A stretch of 64,000 nt of DNA, taken from positions 1,984,001-2,048,000 of the forward strand of contig NC_079244.1 in the NCBI RefSeq assembly GCF_028009165.1, written 5' to 3'. Shown here one piece after another: positions 1-10,699 of the stretch (position 1 is its first letter; every line of letters begins with the position of its first letter). The position numbers and the translations under genes were made by a program. The notes below the pieces were generated by a model. The model searched no databases. It saw only the letters and a list, made by a program, of their open reading frames with translations, and was not told the origin of the DNA. Origin of the DNA: Akanthomyces muscarius. Taxonomy: Eukaryota > Ascomycota > Sordariomycetes > Hypocreales > Cordycipitaceae.

Positions 1-172
1 CAACCACGACGACGATGATGGCAATCATGCCTCCGGTAGACAGCGTGATGGAATTCTTCGAACTATCTCCAGAAGCGCCGGCATCAGTTCCTGATTGGGT
101 GCCTGAGGATCCGTCCCCAGCGTCGGTATAATGATTTGTCGGTGTCGGAAAACTAGCCGTGGTGGATGACAT
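1..172 (-). CDS. Single-pass membrane protein, 5' part only (cut by window edge)
   Basis: Seen: an ATG at 172 opens a reading frame running off the left edge, about 57 residues. It is rich in Ser, Thr, Gly and Asp (residues 1 to about 45), then turns into a hydrophobic stretch starting GGMIAIIVVVV that looks like the beginning of a transmembrane helix. There is no N-terminal signal peptide, so the Ser/Thr-rich part would come first and the helix would act as anchor. The arrangement resembles a small family of Sordariomycete proteins with a Ser/Gly-rich head, one helix and a basic tail, but the tail is outside the window. Function unknown. A TATA-like GTATATAATC lies upstream at about 243-252. 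Confidence 0.55.
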   Translation of the reverse strand, partial: MSSTTASFPTPTNHYTDAGDGSSGTQSGTDAGASGDSSKNSITLSTGGMIAIIVVVV

Positions 173-699
173 GATCGTTGGAAGCGGAGGGCAGAGCGCT
201 ATTGAGATGCGATACGGGAGATCGGTCTGCGAAAAGAGCACGGGTATATAATCACGGCGCGAAGAAAGAAAAAAGGTTGCTGAGAATTTGGATAGTGCAA
301 GAGAAAAACAAAATAAATCTAGAAGCAGACGAGAGTCATCGATACATTTATTCATCATGCAGCCACCGCCCCTCGAGGGACTGACTGGCTAGGCGCTTTG
401 TGCTGGCTTGGTGTAAGTGTGGCACACCCCTCACACAACGTGACGTTCCTGCATGCTGCAATGCCGGTACTGAGAGCAGGATAAAAATTGCCAACTACCA
501 ATCGGCATCAGAGAGGGACACCTAAAACGCATGTTTTTCCTGGACCCCATCCCCTGTCCCACGCCGGTATTCTGCTGATTGGTGTGATTCCGATCCACAC
601 CATCGCGAAGCGCTGAGGTGGGCGCTTAGCAGATTAGCATCCAGCCAATGGCGTGCAGGACACGGCATTTCACAGCTCCCAGACCTGCATATGGCACCA
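173..699. other. Intergenic, tail-side of GNAT gene and promoter of the partial membrane gene
   Basis: I see no gene here. It holds the promoter side of the membrane protein gene to the left and the 3' flank of the acetyltransferase gene to the right. Short open frames have no recognisable protein. Confidence 0.5.
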
Positions 700-1395
700 C
701 TAGCTCTGTGATTCTGGTGGGCAGCGTACAGCGTGGCAGAACAAGTCTATCGTTTGGGTACTGTCTCGCAGATCAATGACAGGGTGCAATCGGGCAAGCT
801 TGAAGCCGCACTTGGCCATCACCCCGCGACTAGCCTTGTTGGCTTCGATGGTGATGGCCACCATACACTCCGGGACAAGACCATCAGCTTGGCCATCCGC
901 AATGGTAGTCTTGTCGACTTTCATGTCCAGTTCGGCGCGTGGTAGAGTCCACCACCACTGAAGAAAGCCCTGAAGGAACTCGGTGCCGTAACCCTGACCC
1001 CAGAACTCCTTCTTCAACGAATATCCCACCTCCGGCCAGCCAAGCGTCCCACTACGCCTGTGGTTACCGCCTGTTCCAATGACTTGCCCAGTTGATGCCA
1101 GGCAGATGACAAAGTCCTGTCTTTCCAGGACGTTCTGGAGCATGGGCTCGAGGAACTTCTTCGTCGCCTCGATGTCGGCATGCGGAATACCTGTTGACAT
1201 CCACTGCGCAACTTCTAGGTCGGAATTCAGCTCATAGATCGGCTGCAAGTCCGATTCCTGGTACGGTCGTAGAACCAGGCGCTCCGTCGAAATTGCAATT
1301 CGTTGCTCAGGCGGTGGAAACGGCACCACGGGCAGCGTCGATTTGACAGCAACGAGCTCAACCTCGCCGCGAGCAATTCCCTGGTCTACAGCCAT
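700..1395 (-). CDS. GNAT-family N-acetyltransferase (RimJ/RimL type)
   Basis: Single exon of 231 residues starting at the ATG at 1395; an open frame upstream has only a TTG. GNAT enzymes transfer acetyl from acetyl-CoA to an amine; the acceptor cannot be read from sequence. Residues about 30-45 carry the typical opening STERLVLRPYQESDLQPIY (beta1-alpha1). The middle has GTGGNHRRSG and GYSLKKEFWGQGYGTEFLQG, where the GQGYGT stretch corresponds to the pyrophosphate-binding R/Q-x-x-G-x-G/A loop of motif A, here in a variant form. Near the C-terminus TIEANKASRGVMAKCGF matches the N-x-x-S-x-x-x-x-x-K-x-G-F pattern of the RimJ/RimL branch. Likely a small cytosolic acetyltransferase; substrate unknown. 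Confidence 0.85.
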   Translation of the reverse strand: MAVDQGIARGEVELVAVKSTLPVVPFPPPEQRIAISTERLVLRPYQESDLQPIYELNSDLEVAQWMSTGIPHADIEATKKFLEPMLQNVLERQDFVICLASTGQVIGTGGNHRRSGTLGWPEVGYSLKKEFWGQGYGTEFLQGFLQWWWTLPRAELDMKVDKTTIADGQADGLVPECMVAITIEANKASRGVMAKCGFKLARLHPVIDLRDSTQTIDLFCHAVRCPPESQS

Positions 1396-2015
1396 ATCAA
1401 GAGAGAGGAAAAGATTCAAGTATCGAAAGGATAAGGTTTTGTTGCTGGGATTCTACAGACTTTGTGAGACATTTCATGACCAGTCTGCTTGTGACTCATT
1501 TACCCAAGGCTAGTCGCCGCGACGCACATCCACAGGCCGAAGGAAAAAAGTCTGGCTGCCTCACCGACTTCGAAACGGCTTAAAGCCGGCACATACGTTA
1601 AATACGAGGCAACAGAGCACGGGAGTAATACACTGAATAGGAACACTCAGATCTAGCAAAAGTAACAATTCAAGATACCATGAAAAAGAAAAGGCCAAGA
1701 GATCGGTTTTGGATCGTGACCGTGGTACCAGCCTGCAGCTGCCACTTGTGTTTGGCGGTCCTGCCAGCTGCCAGCTGCCAGCCGTGCCGCTCTGATTCGC
1801 GCAGCCGGAACCCAGAATCTCGTGGTTGACTTTCCATCAGAGATCTAGCGTTTCCGTCAAATCAATCCCTTTTTTTCCCTTCATTGCATCTGTTCCATCA
1901 ATACCGTGCCTGCTAGACATTGTGGCAATCTAACATTTGCCCGCGTTTCGTTATAAGCCAATTCCCCACGACTCAGCTCGTGGCGGTGGAGCGCGCCTGC
2001 AGCTCGTTCGTAAGG
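1396..2015. other. Divergent intergenic region between GNAT and coiled-coil genes
   Basis: About 620 bp, presumably holding both promoters. The only visible structure is three perfect tandem copies of the 7-mer CTGCCAG at 1761-1781, then a CT-rich stretch (1868-1885) typical of a fungal transcription start region for the plus-strand gene. Confidence 0.45.
1761..1781. repeat. 3 x 7-bp tandem repeat (CTGCCAG)
   Basis: Three perfect tandem copies of CTGCCAG. Overlapping CAGCTG palindromes lie at the junctions. It sits in the divergent promoter of the GNAT and coiled-coil genes. No function can be assigned. Confidence 0.8.
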
Positions 2016-5000
2016 ATGGCGTCCCATTTTCAAGTGCCTGCGGAGAGACTGTCAGATGACGATCTTGCTATAGGATTCTCGTTCGATGCTCGGCTAGCGA
2101 ATAAGCAAGGACAATTTTCTGGCCCAACACCAAAGAGCATCATACCAGGGGTCCAGTCCGCTGGCCAAACAGTCGCCGCTCTGCCAGCCAAGTCTTCTGC
2201 ACAGCGACCCAAGCTTCCATTCACTGGATTGAATTTTATAACAAACCTTGATAGAGAGATTGTCAGAACCCTTAGCCCCGCCACTCGCGTTAACGATCAA
2301 GCTCGGGGAAGTGCAAACGAAGATGGCAGTGCTTCTGCGCACTTTTCTCATGGAAGCGATCACGACGAGTCAGAGCGTGAAAATGCCACGCACCCAGCGG
2401 ATAGTCTATGCGATGACCGCCAGCAGTCTGTTCCGTTCGACATCGACTTCTGCAGTCCGCCACCTAGAACGTGCGACAAGCGAAACGTTGCTCCGTTGCC
2501 ATTGGAGCGGCATGACAGGCCCTCCTCCGGCGTGAACAAGGACACTTCTGATACTGTCGACAATCGTACGACAAACAGAAGCAGATATAAGGAACGCAGG
2601 TATTTTCAAAGAGAGTATAGCCATTCGCAAACGCCCCCATCGCATTGTGGGGATCTGGAAGGATTCGGTATATACGAGCTCTCTAATACGACCCGAACAG
2701 CCCCAAGCCATGGCAAGACGATTCATCGGAGGCAATCTCAGACTTGCCTCGATGTCGAGAGATCAGCTCCTCACCGCACGCACTCGCGCACCAGCAATGT
2801 CTCTCGTAAAAGACAATCCGGTCCGGCCGATTATCAAACCTCTGAGCCGGATCGAAAGCGTCTTGCCATGAGCGAGGCAGTTAAATATTGGAACGAATTA
2901 ATACAAATTTCAACAGAAGAGTCTGAACGAGCCAGGGCTACCATATACAGTCTGGAGAAGAAGCTGCAACGTCAGGCGAATGAGCTCGAGGCAGCAAAGA
3001 GTGCACTAAAGACAGGCGACACTAGCCTCGAAGCATTGGAAAAACAGTATCAAGACTTACAGGCAAGGGATAGTCGATCCTCGGAGAACGAAAAGGGCCT
3101 ACAGGTCAAATTCAACGAGCTAAGTGTTGATTACGAAAAATTACGGTCCCAAGTGAAGGAAACCGCAGCTAAATACAGAAGCTGCGAGGAAAAGCTAGAA
3201 AGTGCCATTTCCGAACAGCAAAATCTTTCTAAAAGTTCGAGAAATATTTACGACAATCTAAACGCTCAGATGAAACAGGATGAGGCGCGAGGAAAAGCCA
3301 ATGCTGAGGCGGTGGAGAAGGCGCTTCAAGCGAGTCAGCAGAAGCGTGATGAGCTCAAGAAATTTGTTGAACATATCCAACACGACTTTCAGCACCAGAA
3401 ATCTCAATGTATGTGTCCCAATGAATTTGCCAAACTGTTTCTCACCAATACGCACAGATGAAAACAAGATCAGATCTCTGCAGCAAGAGAATGAGTCCCA
3501 GGGTGATCAATTAGATGTTCTCGAGGAGGAAAAGGAGATGGTTTACAGTGAAATGATTTCGAATCGATGTACAAAAGCATGCATTGAGAGTGTCGACTCT
3601 AAATTGAGTGGCTTTGTCACCCAGCTTCGAGCTCTGGATGCATCTCAGGATACCGCAGCCATCGAGCTCAGAAATGTGAAGACAAGGTTTGTAATTTCTT
3701 TCGCATTCTCCTCAAGGTCTTTCAGACATACTGAAACTTGCTAGGGTCGAAGATCTGCCAGGCAGCCGTGATTTTGCAAAGCTGAAGGAGCAGGTCTCAG
3801 GATCACATACCAAGGTCAGCGACTTGGAAAGAGTCATAAAAGAGAGGTAGGCGGTCACCTTCGAGAACTCCCCACCAGATTCTGACATCAGGCTAGCATC
3901 TTACCCGCAATTGAGAGCATCGCTGCGAAGCAGTCTGAATCTCAGGCGTCTGTGGATTCGTTAGCATCGGTATCCCAAGGAGGATTAGCAAAGCTCCAGG
4001 AGCAGATCCAGACCCATGCTATCGACTTTGGGAAAACAGTCAAAACCAGCAACGAGTCCCATGCAAGGGTTTTTGACTTGCTCACATTGATATCTGCGGC
4101 CAACGAGGATGTTTCAAGTAGAGTGGAGGCTGCGAATAGCCGCCTGGAGAGTCTCGTGGACGGGATTTCTTCTCAAGGTATTCTCGGCAAAAGGATCGCG
4201 ACTATATTGGAATCGACTCAAGGTCTGTCTGAGAGTAACGAAAAAATTGCGTCAGCCCAAGAGAAGGCTCAAGAAGAGGCACAGCAACTGCATGAAGCGC
4301 TTGCCGTGAAAATTGATGTGCAGTCCTCAGATCTCGATACCGCCACCCAAGGACTAGTCACTGACTTGAAGCCTTTCGAAACGTATCTAGCAGCTCTCAA
4401 GGCCAAACTCACTCCAGAAGACCCTCGACCAGGCACCAGCAGCAAATCCGCTTCAATCAGCCGTAAAATGCTGCAAGATGTTGAAGCCCTACGATCAAAC
4501 TTGGGGCAGGTTGAGTCGCAGCTTTCGAAAATTGATGACGTACCCTTGTCACTTCAAAAGATATACGACTTGAGCCTCCTGATCCAAGAGACTTCGAAAT
4601 ACATGGATAAAGAAGAGCGGTGGGTCCACCAAACAATGGTTGACCGAGTACTTCATTCAGAAGGACCCGGAAGTACGGATAAATCAGCAAGCCAAACATC
4701 CAGTAGCGAGTCATCTGCATCTGCGAGCATCGACTTTGGATCCATCAGTCAAGAAAGCCATAGCGAGGACTCGTGCGAGAGTCAAATTCGAAAGGTGATT
4801 GTGCATAGCCCGAGGCCTGAAGAGGATTCGCCGATCCGAGTTACCACGGCTCAAGAGCAGCGACGCAGAAGAGAGTCTGCAAAGCCAAGACCCATCTTGA
4901 AACAGTCGCAGAATCAAGCCGGCGCGGCAAAGACTCCAGCTGCTCTGGTTCGCAGCGGCTTCCACACGGCGGAAGAGGTTATTGAAGATATTCGCTCAGC

Positions 5001-5175
5001 TTTGATCCAGTCTCCATCGTCACGTCGGACGACTGGACTCACACCTATGACGGAGTATTTGAGGCAGATCAAAGCTACGTATGGGAGATCGGGTGTTATG
5101 CTTGGAGACTTGGCAGATGCGGAGCCGGCAGCGTGTCAGGCCGCTACAGCTGTAAGCATCACAGCAGCAGTCTGA
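2016..5175 (+). CDS. Large coiled-coil protein, four exons, function unknown
   Basis: Exons 2016-3408, 3458-3686, 3745-3846 and 3897-5175 join in phase to give 1000 residues. The introns (49, 58 and 50 bp) have GT..AG ends, and alternative acceptors run into stops. The start is the first ATG of an open frame that extends upstream without another ATG. Residues 1 to about 280 are Ser/Arg-rich and disordered. From about 285 to 600 the protein is a long heptad-type coiled coil rich in Glu, Lys, Gln and Leu (for example NELIQISTEESERARATIY), and shorter coiled-coil pieces continue to about 800. The tail is Ser-rich with basic patches and ends with a conserved-looking TPMTEYLRQIKATYGRSG stretch. 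This looks like a structural or scaffold protein (spindle pole, septum or kinetochore are possible), but I do not recognise the family. Confidence 0.8.
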
Positions 5176-5570
5176 GAATGACCAATTGCTCATCGGAGGA
5201 CAAAGGGGTGGGATTTATACGCCAGATTTGCTTGCATTTGCTTCTTCGCTTAGCTTCACTTGATCAAATGGTAGAATGGTCCGATTGACTGGCCAAAATT
5301 CATTGTATTTATTTCCAGGTTCCGAGACATCATGTATGTGGCATGTCTCAACACGTAAGTACAAGGCGCACATGGCGCGTAAGTGGCCCATCCGTAAACT
5401 CCAGGTATGCGTGTGTTATATTACAAAGCGACAGAGTCGTCTCGACGGCCGCGGCATCTCGTTGCCTTGAGGATGTCATCCGTGTCGCGGCCTGTATGGC
5501 GGGGAAGCGAAAGAAGGGGGTGTAGTTGTAAAAGTACACTCGGTCGCGAAATTCAATTTTTTTCGGTCGC
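5176..5570. other. Short convergent intergenic region
   Basis: About 395 bp between the stop codons of the coiled-coil gene and the bL33m gene, which point at each other. It should contain both polyadenylation regions. Nothing else seen. Confidence 0.5.
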
Positions 5571-5936
5571 TTATTTGCCTTTTCTCTTGGATTCGAGGAA
5601 GAGTACCTTCTTGCGCACTGCGAGCCGGGTGGGTTAGCCTGGGGGGTTTCTTCAAGAGCCGTCCCTGCCTCCGAGGTAGGGTTTCGCGTACCAATCGGGT
5701 CGTATTTCATCAGGCCCATGGGCAAAGCCGTACGCGGGCGCTTAAATGTGTAAAAGAAGCCCGTCATAGCCATGGAGAGGAGGCGCACGTGGATCAGACG
5801 AGTCTTGGCTGCAGAGCGGCATCGTTAGCGGACGGGAGGGAGGTAGAGCGATTGGCAGCGGTAGATGGTGTCTCTGCTAGGAGTTTTCTGCTTGGTGTCA
5901 TGCCGAGGGATGGGAATGCGCACCTTTCTTGGCCAT
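5571..5936 (-). CDS. MRPL39: Mitochondrial large-subunit ribosomal protein bL33m (yeast Mrpl39)
   Basis: A 58-residue protein in three tiny exons: 5936-5924 (13 nt), 5808-5692 and 5617-5571, with introns of 115 and 74 bp. It opens [18 protein letters not shown], continues [20 protein letters not shown] with YDPI, and ends [15 protein letters not shown]. This is the bL33 signature: small, highly basic, with the TGFFYTFxRPRT core and the KYDPxVRxxVLFxExK tail. Its usual length is 50-60 residues, so the protein is complete. It belongs to the mitoribosome near the E-site tRNA. The gene is easy to miss because the first exon is 13 nt and no exon is longer than 117 nt. The frame match across both junctions and the family match make this a firm call. 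Confidence 0.93.
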
Positions 5937-6301
5937 GGCTGCGGTTGGTTTCGATGTCCTTTGGCGTCGGGAACTGGTGGTGGTGTCGCAGGAGAGAAGC
6001 TTCCTCTGGCAGGGGAAATTTCCGGGGTTGGTCGGAAAAAGAGTAGCGCCGCCTGCCGGGAAAGTGTGGGCGACTTTTCTGCGCCGGGGGACTTGTAGTG
6101 GTTGGGGTGGTGCTTTTAGTGAACGCATCCACTGTAACTTGTGATGGAGAACCAGTCGGGTGTAAGTGAAGATGGCAACCAGAAGCACTGACATGCGAAA
6201 CATCTGAGAGGAGATGCAGATATATATATGTATATAAATACTGAATGGGGATCCGTTTTTGAGGATGAATCCTTCTATGTGCATATTTTGAAATATTCAC
6301 C
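5937..6301. other. Promoter region of bL33m
   Basis: About 365 bp between the ATG of bL33m and the stop codon of the NmrA-like gene on the same strand. An AT-rich TATATATATGTATATAAA stretch lies at about 6221-6238. No gene seen. Confidence 0.45.
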
Positions 6302-7151
6302 TTAGTCACTGCTCTGAAGCCTTCCAAGTCGGACCAGCTCAGCATTCGACAGCGTCTCGGCCACGAACCCATTCAGCACCTGATGCAGCGCTGCAGAAGC
6401 CAGGTCCTCCCTCCTTATATTGGGGATAGCGCTCGTGAAAATGCCCATCACCGCGAACATGCTCGCCATGGCTGATCTAGACAAGGTCGTCGAGTTGGTG
6501 ACCACCCCGGGTTGTGCAATGGCAACTTCTGTCCCCGGATATTCGGCCTTGAAGCCGAGCACCATGCGCTCAGTCGCGCCCTGTCCTCCCTTCACTAGTT
6601 AGTTCTCCATTTCCTCTTGTTTGAGAATAAAGTTTGCCACGAACACACGTACCCTCATAAGCTGATACTCTTTCATGAAGCGAGGATTGGCGTCTGCCTC
6701 TCTCGGGGTGCCTTCGGCGCTCAAGTACAAGAATCGAAAGCCCGCGTTCGGCGCTGCTCTCATCATGGCTTGGAGGCCAGCCAGGGTACAGTCCCGACAC
6801 ACTCGCTCGACTTCGTCAAAAGAGAAACTTGGCGCTCTGAACGGAGTAATGGCCACGGTCCTATCCCACTCGCATCAGAGTACATTTCAAGCAGCGAGTC
6901 CTGCCAGCGGCAAGGTAGCCGGCCTACCATATGCAGGCGTCCGCTCCAGCAAAGGCCTGGAGGGCGGCATTGGGGTACTCGTCGTAGTCTTTGACAGTGA
7001 CGCATTGCAGCTTTTCCCCCCCGGTTGTGGCATCGAGCTCGAATTTTCCGCGCGAGAGCGCAACTACTGAAGTGATGTTTTCGTGTTGTAGGCTTTGTCG
7101 TGTGATTTCTTTGCCAACCAGGCCTGTTGCGCCAGCAATGATGAGCTGCAT
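6302..7151 (-). CDS. NmrA-like / atypical short-chain NAD(P)-binding protein
   Basis: Three exons, 7151-6928, 6860-6653 and 6589-6302, give 239 residues in phase; the introns are 67 and 63 bp. The protein starts MQLIIAGATGLVGKEITRQS, a Rossmann beta1-loop-alpha1 with GATGLVG, the atypical-SDR/NmrA dinucleotide-binding motif. A VVALSR stretch follows where an NADP-type Arg is expected, then residues near 100-145 include RFLYLSAEGTPREAD. No YxxxK catalytic pair of classical SDRs is obvious; an EYQLM segment lies near residue 140, and the protein may act as a redox sensor or oxidoreductase. The second intron's acceptor is AAG (exon begins GGQGATERMV); a TAG five bases earlier would break the frame. 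It shares a 361-bp divergent promoter with the Zn2Cys6 gene. Confidence 0.85.
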
Positions 7152-7512
7152 AGTCACTTACAAGCTGACTGTGAACTTGGAAACTTTATCGCATAATAAC
7201 GATATGAATGCTACCCGTCCCTCTGCAACTTTCGCAGCTGTCTTAAATGTTTTTTTTTCGCCTTTTTATAATAGCTAGTCGGCTCCGAACGCCGCCCAGG
7301 GTCTTAGTCGAGACACTTTTGCACAAGGCTGCGAACGTGCTCCTTCGCCGGACTTTACTGGCTTGAGTCCGGTATTCATGCCCCGAACGCCGAGTATTTA
7401 AATTGTCCATAGCCACCCGGCATCCGGTCTCTTGGATTAGGTCCAGCTCTCAACGCCGTTCAGTGCCGAACTCAGCACATACATAGCTTCCCCTAAAGAA
7501 AACCTAGCACTC
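7152..7512. promoter_or_regulatory. Divergent promoter, NmrA-like / Zn2Cys6 regulator
   Basis: This 361-bp region is bounded by two ATGs on opposite strands, so it must hold both promoters. Visible candidates are an AT-rich TTTATAATAG at about 7264-7273 and two CGCCG-type GC-rich blocks near 7290 and 7390. The layout suggests, but does not prove, co-regulation or control of the oxidoreductase by the neighbouring factor. Confidence 0.4.
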
Positions 7513-9414
7513 ATGTCCAGCGACAGACGGCGCCCCGTTCTTCAATACGGCCGAGTACGTCATCCCACTTACATTCCCACAAAGGACCAGAGGACGTTCA
7601 CCGTTAACAAGTCTTCTTTCAACCCAAAGGCTTGCCAGGGTTGTGTCTTGACAAAGTGTCGCTGCGTCCCGCGACAAGACCACGATGGCTGCGAACGATG
7701 CTACAAGTACAGCAAGGACTGCGTGCCGAGCGACTCGCCGCGCCGTCGTGCCGGTGAGCGAAACGCCTCGCTCGCACGCATTGTCGAGCTGGAGCAGAGG
7801 ATCAATGGCTTTGTCGAATCCTTGGAAAAGAACCACGGCAGGACGAATGCATCTGGATTACCCACGCCCGAGACGGCCAGTGCGCCTTTGGTCGTGCCAG
7901 ACGATGATGATGTCGAGGAGCCACAAACCGCGCCAAGCGACGACGGCGATGTGGCTTCCGAACTCTGCTACAGCATATTTTTGCAGCGCATGCTCAAGTA
8001 CTTTCCCGTAGTCAATGTTCCGTCGAGCCCAGAGGTGCTGCGCCACGAGCGCCCGTTCTTGCTGCTCTGCATCCGTGCGGTCACGGCACAGTCCACAGCG
8101 ACGAAGCTTCGCCTAGGCCGGCAGATTAAGCAAGCCGTTGCCAACCGCCTCGTCATGGATGAGAATATAGTCTACGAAGATCTGGATCTCTTGCAATGTC
8201 TGCTCACGTACATTGCTTGGAGCCACGACCACCTGCTACGCGGTGGCAGCACTCCCAATGTCTCGCGCCTCACGCAGCTCGCGGTGACGCTCGTATATGA
8301 GATGGGGCTTAGCAAGCGGGACAGTGTATCAGAAACAAACACCCTTCCTGTGGGACATATCCCGGGGAAACGGGTGCTGCCGCGGCGTACTTGGCCGCAC
8401 ACGATGGAGGAGAAGCGGACCCTGGTGGGATGCTTCCTCCTGACTTCTGTGTAAGTGTATTCACCATGTACAGTCAATTTCCTAACGCGTGATGGATTCG
8501 ATACTGCTAGGGTGTCTGTGTATTTTGGGCAAATAGACCCTCTGCCTCTGACAGAGTACATGCGATCCTGCATCTCGGCCATGAGTAGCAGCGACGATTC
8601 GCCGCACGACCAAGCTCTAGCGCACATGGCACATTTGCATTCTCTCGTGAATGACGTGGAAGTCCTCCGACGAGGAAACCCCTCCTCCGTCCCGGTATAC
8701 GATAAGCTCTTCCAGTACCGAGTTGATGAGTTGAGACGCACGCAGCCCGTCAATGACGAGAGCAATGGTTAGCTTCTCCCGGCCCAGGCTAAAGTGGCAA
8801 GAGAATGACTTTTCTTTTGCGATTAACCAGGTGTGTTAGGTGTGCTATCATCGTCAATGTACTTTGCCCAGCTCAACGTCCAAACCTTGGCCCTGGCCGG
8901 CGGCGACAACGACGACAACGACAGCGTGCAGCGAGTGGCGCAGCGATGGGCCTGCGTCGACAACGTCAAGCGTGCACTGGACAGCTTCTTCCTCTCCGTG
9001 CCTGCCGAGGACTACGACAGCCTGCCCTTTCCCTACTTTGCCCAGCTGGCCGGTTTTCTCGCCGTTTTGATCCGGCTGACGACCCTCACGGCCGTCGGGT
9101 GGGACGTGCCGACGGTGCGCGCGACCATTGATGTCGTGCAGGTCCTGGACCGCATCATCGACAACATTGACAGGGCCCGGATGCTGCTAGACAGCAGCGG
9201 CGGCGCGGGTGATGTTGGTTTCCTAGAGAGAAAGGGCATCATCTTTGCCTCGTGCAGAATGGCGTGCATGGCCAAGATGGCAGAGGCTGAAGGGCGCGGA
9301 TCGCCTGGGGCTGAGCACACTGTCGATGGTATGCTGGGGGGTCATTCTGCGGATACATGGTTTAGGGACGTGTTTGGGTATGGTATGCTGGGAGTCACGA
9401 GTATTACGATGTGA
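7513..9414 (+). CDS. Zn(II)2Cys6 binuclear-cluster transcription factor
   Basis: Exons 7513-8450, 8511-8767 and 8831-9414 give 592 residues; the introns are 60 and 63 bp. Residues about 40-69 hold the zinc cluster with spacing C-x2-C-x6-C-x8-C-x2-C-x6-C, beginning ACQGCVLTKCRCVP. An extra Cys sits two residues before the third ligand (KCRC), and the second loop is longer than in the Gal4 standard. A short heptad-like stretch (LARIVELEQRINGFVESLE) follows as a possible dimerisation element. The middle region (IFLQRMLKYFPVV, LAVTLVYEMGLSKR) resembles the regulatory half of LEU3-type fungal factors. It acts in the nucleus as a DNA-binding regulator. Target unknown; the divergent oxidoreductase gene is the obvious candidate. 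Confidence 0.9.
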
Positions 9415-10699
9415 ATAGGTGAATTCTGATACGACAATTCACGAGACTTTGTGATGAAGGTGTAGCACGAATGAAACGGTGCCTTGTCCGGCTCGCCCCG
9501 TAAGACACGGGACGTATTTGTCTGACACGGAGGTATATAACAATAAGAGGCATTAGCGGAAATAGCGCGGCTTATCCGCGACAGAAAGGAGTCGACAAAT
9601 TTACCAGGGCCTGCAGACATGATTTGAGAAAAATCGCTCTCACAACTGCATATAGTTCTGAACCGATATTGACGTTGGTTTGTCCTCGCCGGCGAAAACG
9701 GCTTGTGATTGTGACGCGCTGAGAGCATTTGCACACCAATGGGCCTACTTATGCTGCAGAGGGCGGTTTCGCGTGGCTCGCAGCGAATAGCAGGTGAGAG
9801 GCATTTTTTCTTGTTTCATTTCTTTATTTGCCGGTTTTTTTTTTTTCATGTCTTGCTGTTGTACAGCATGCATCACCACCACCCGCCGTTACCGGACCCC
9901 CCAGCTTCAGCGCCGACATGTCCTCGCCAAAAGCTTGGTCTCGGAATTGGAACGAGGCACTTGCTCCAAAGAAGGCCATCTTCCTTTCCCCGGCGTCGCC
10001 CGGTGTTCGGATGGGTCCGATGGGCAAGCCATGCCATTTCACCCAATTTCGCCCCTTGGCTCTCCCGTTGGTGTGGCCGCCCGCCGAGCCGGGGGGGGCG
10101 TCTCTGGCTGGGCTGATCATGACGCGCGATGAGTCGAAGCAGGATGACGCCGTATTAGCACGCTACTTACTGAAGTTGCTGTATGGGCTGCTACTGGGCT
10201 ATTTTCCGTGACTTCTGAGCTGCTCTTCGTCAATGGCTACTTTTTGGCGATTTTTTCATTTTTCTTATAAATCGGCGACTGCCGCTACGTTGAACCGTCG
10301 CACGGCATAACTTCGTTCGCCATTCTGTTTCCCGCTACTTTCCTCCCAAAGCCGCTTTCGCTCATAGTTTATTTTCTTGTCTGCCCCTCCATTACATACA
10401 AGAAACAATTTCACCCCGCGCCTTGTACAACAGCAAAGCCTGCGCCATTTCCTTTTTGTATTTGATTTGATAAACTACTGGCTAGTCTATCATTACGTAC
10501 GAACAAACACTTTCCAACGGGGCCAAAAAAATAAAGCTGTCAACTGACATTGATTCACTCCATCGCAGCAGCTCTCTCGACTGCCCCGCCAAGCGCCCTT
10601 TTACAACCCCACGTCCTCGGACTGCCTCAGCTCCAGATACTCTCTTCTTCCCCAACATCAACCAACCTCTTCTACACATCTCGACGTCTCCAATCGACC
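9415..10699. other. Intergenic and 5' leader of alanine aminotransferase
   Basis: No separate gene found. The first half is the 3' flank of the Zn2Cys6 gene. A TATA-like TATAAAT lies at 10266-10272. From there to the ATG at 10700 there is no ATG at all, about 400 nt of CT-rich leader. A possible leader intron has a GTACGA donor at 10497 and ends with a CTGAC branch site and GCAG at 10568. Confidence 0.5.
10266..10272 (+). promoter_or_regulatory. TATA-like box upstream of alanine aminotransferase
   Basis: TATAAAT about 430 bp before the first ATG. If used, transcription would start near 10295-10310 and the resulting leader contains no AUG before 10700. Position is plausible but unproven. Confidence 0.35.

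Noticed and set aside
10230..10310. Upstream ATG at 10234 encoding a presequence-like peptide (MATFWRFFHFSYKS)
   Set aside because: It ends at a TAA after 25 codons, is not in frame through to alanine aminotransferase without further splicing, and overlaps the TATA-like box, so it is probably upstream of the transcription start.
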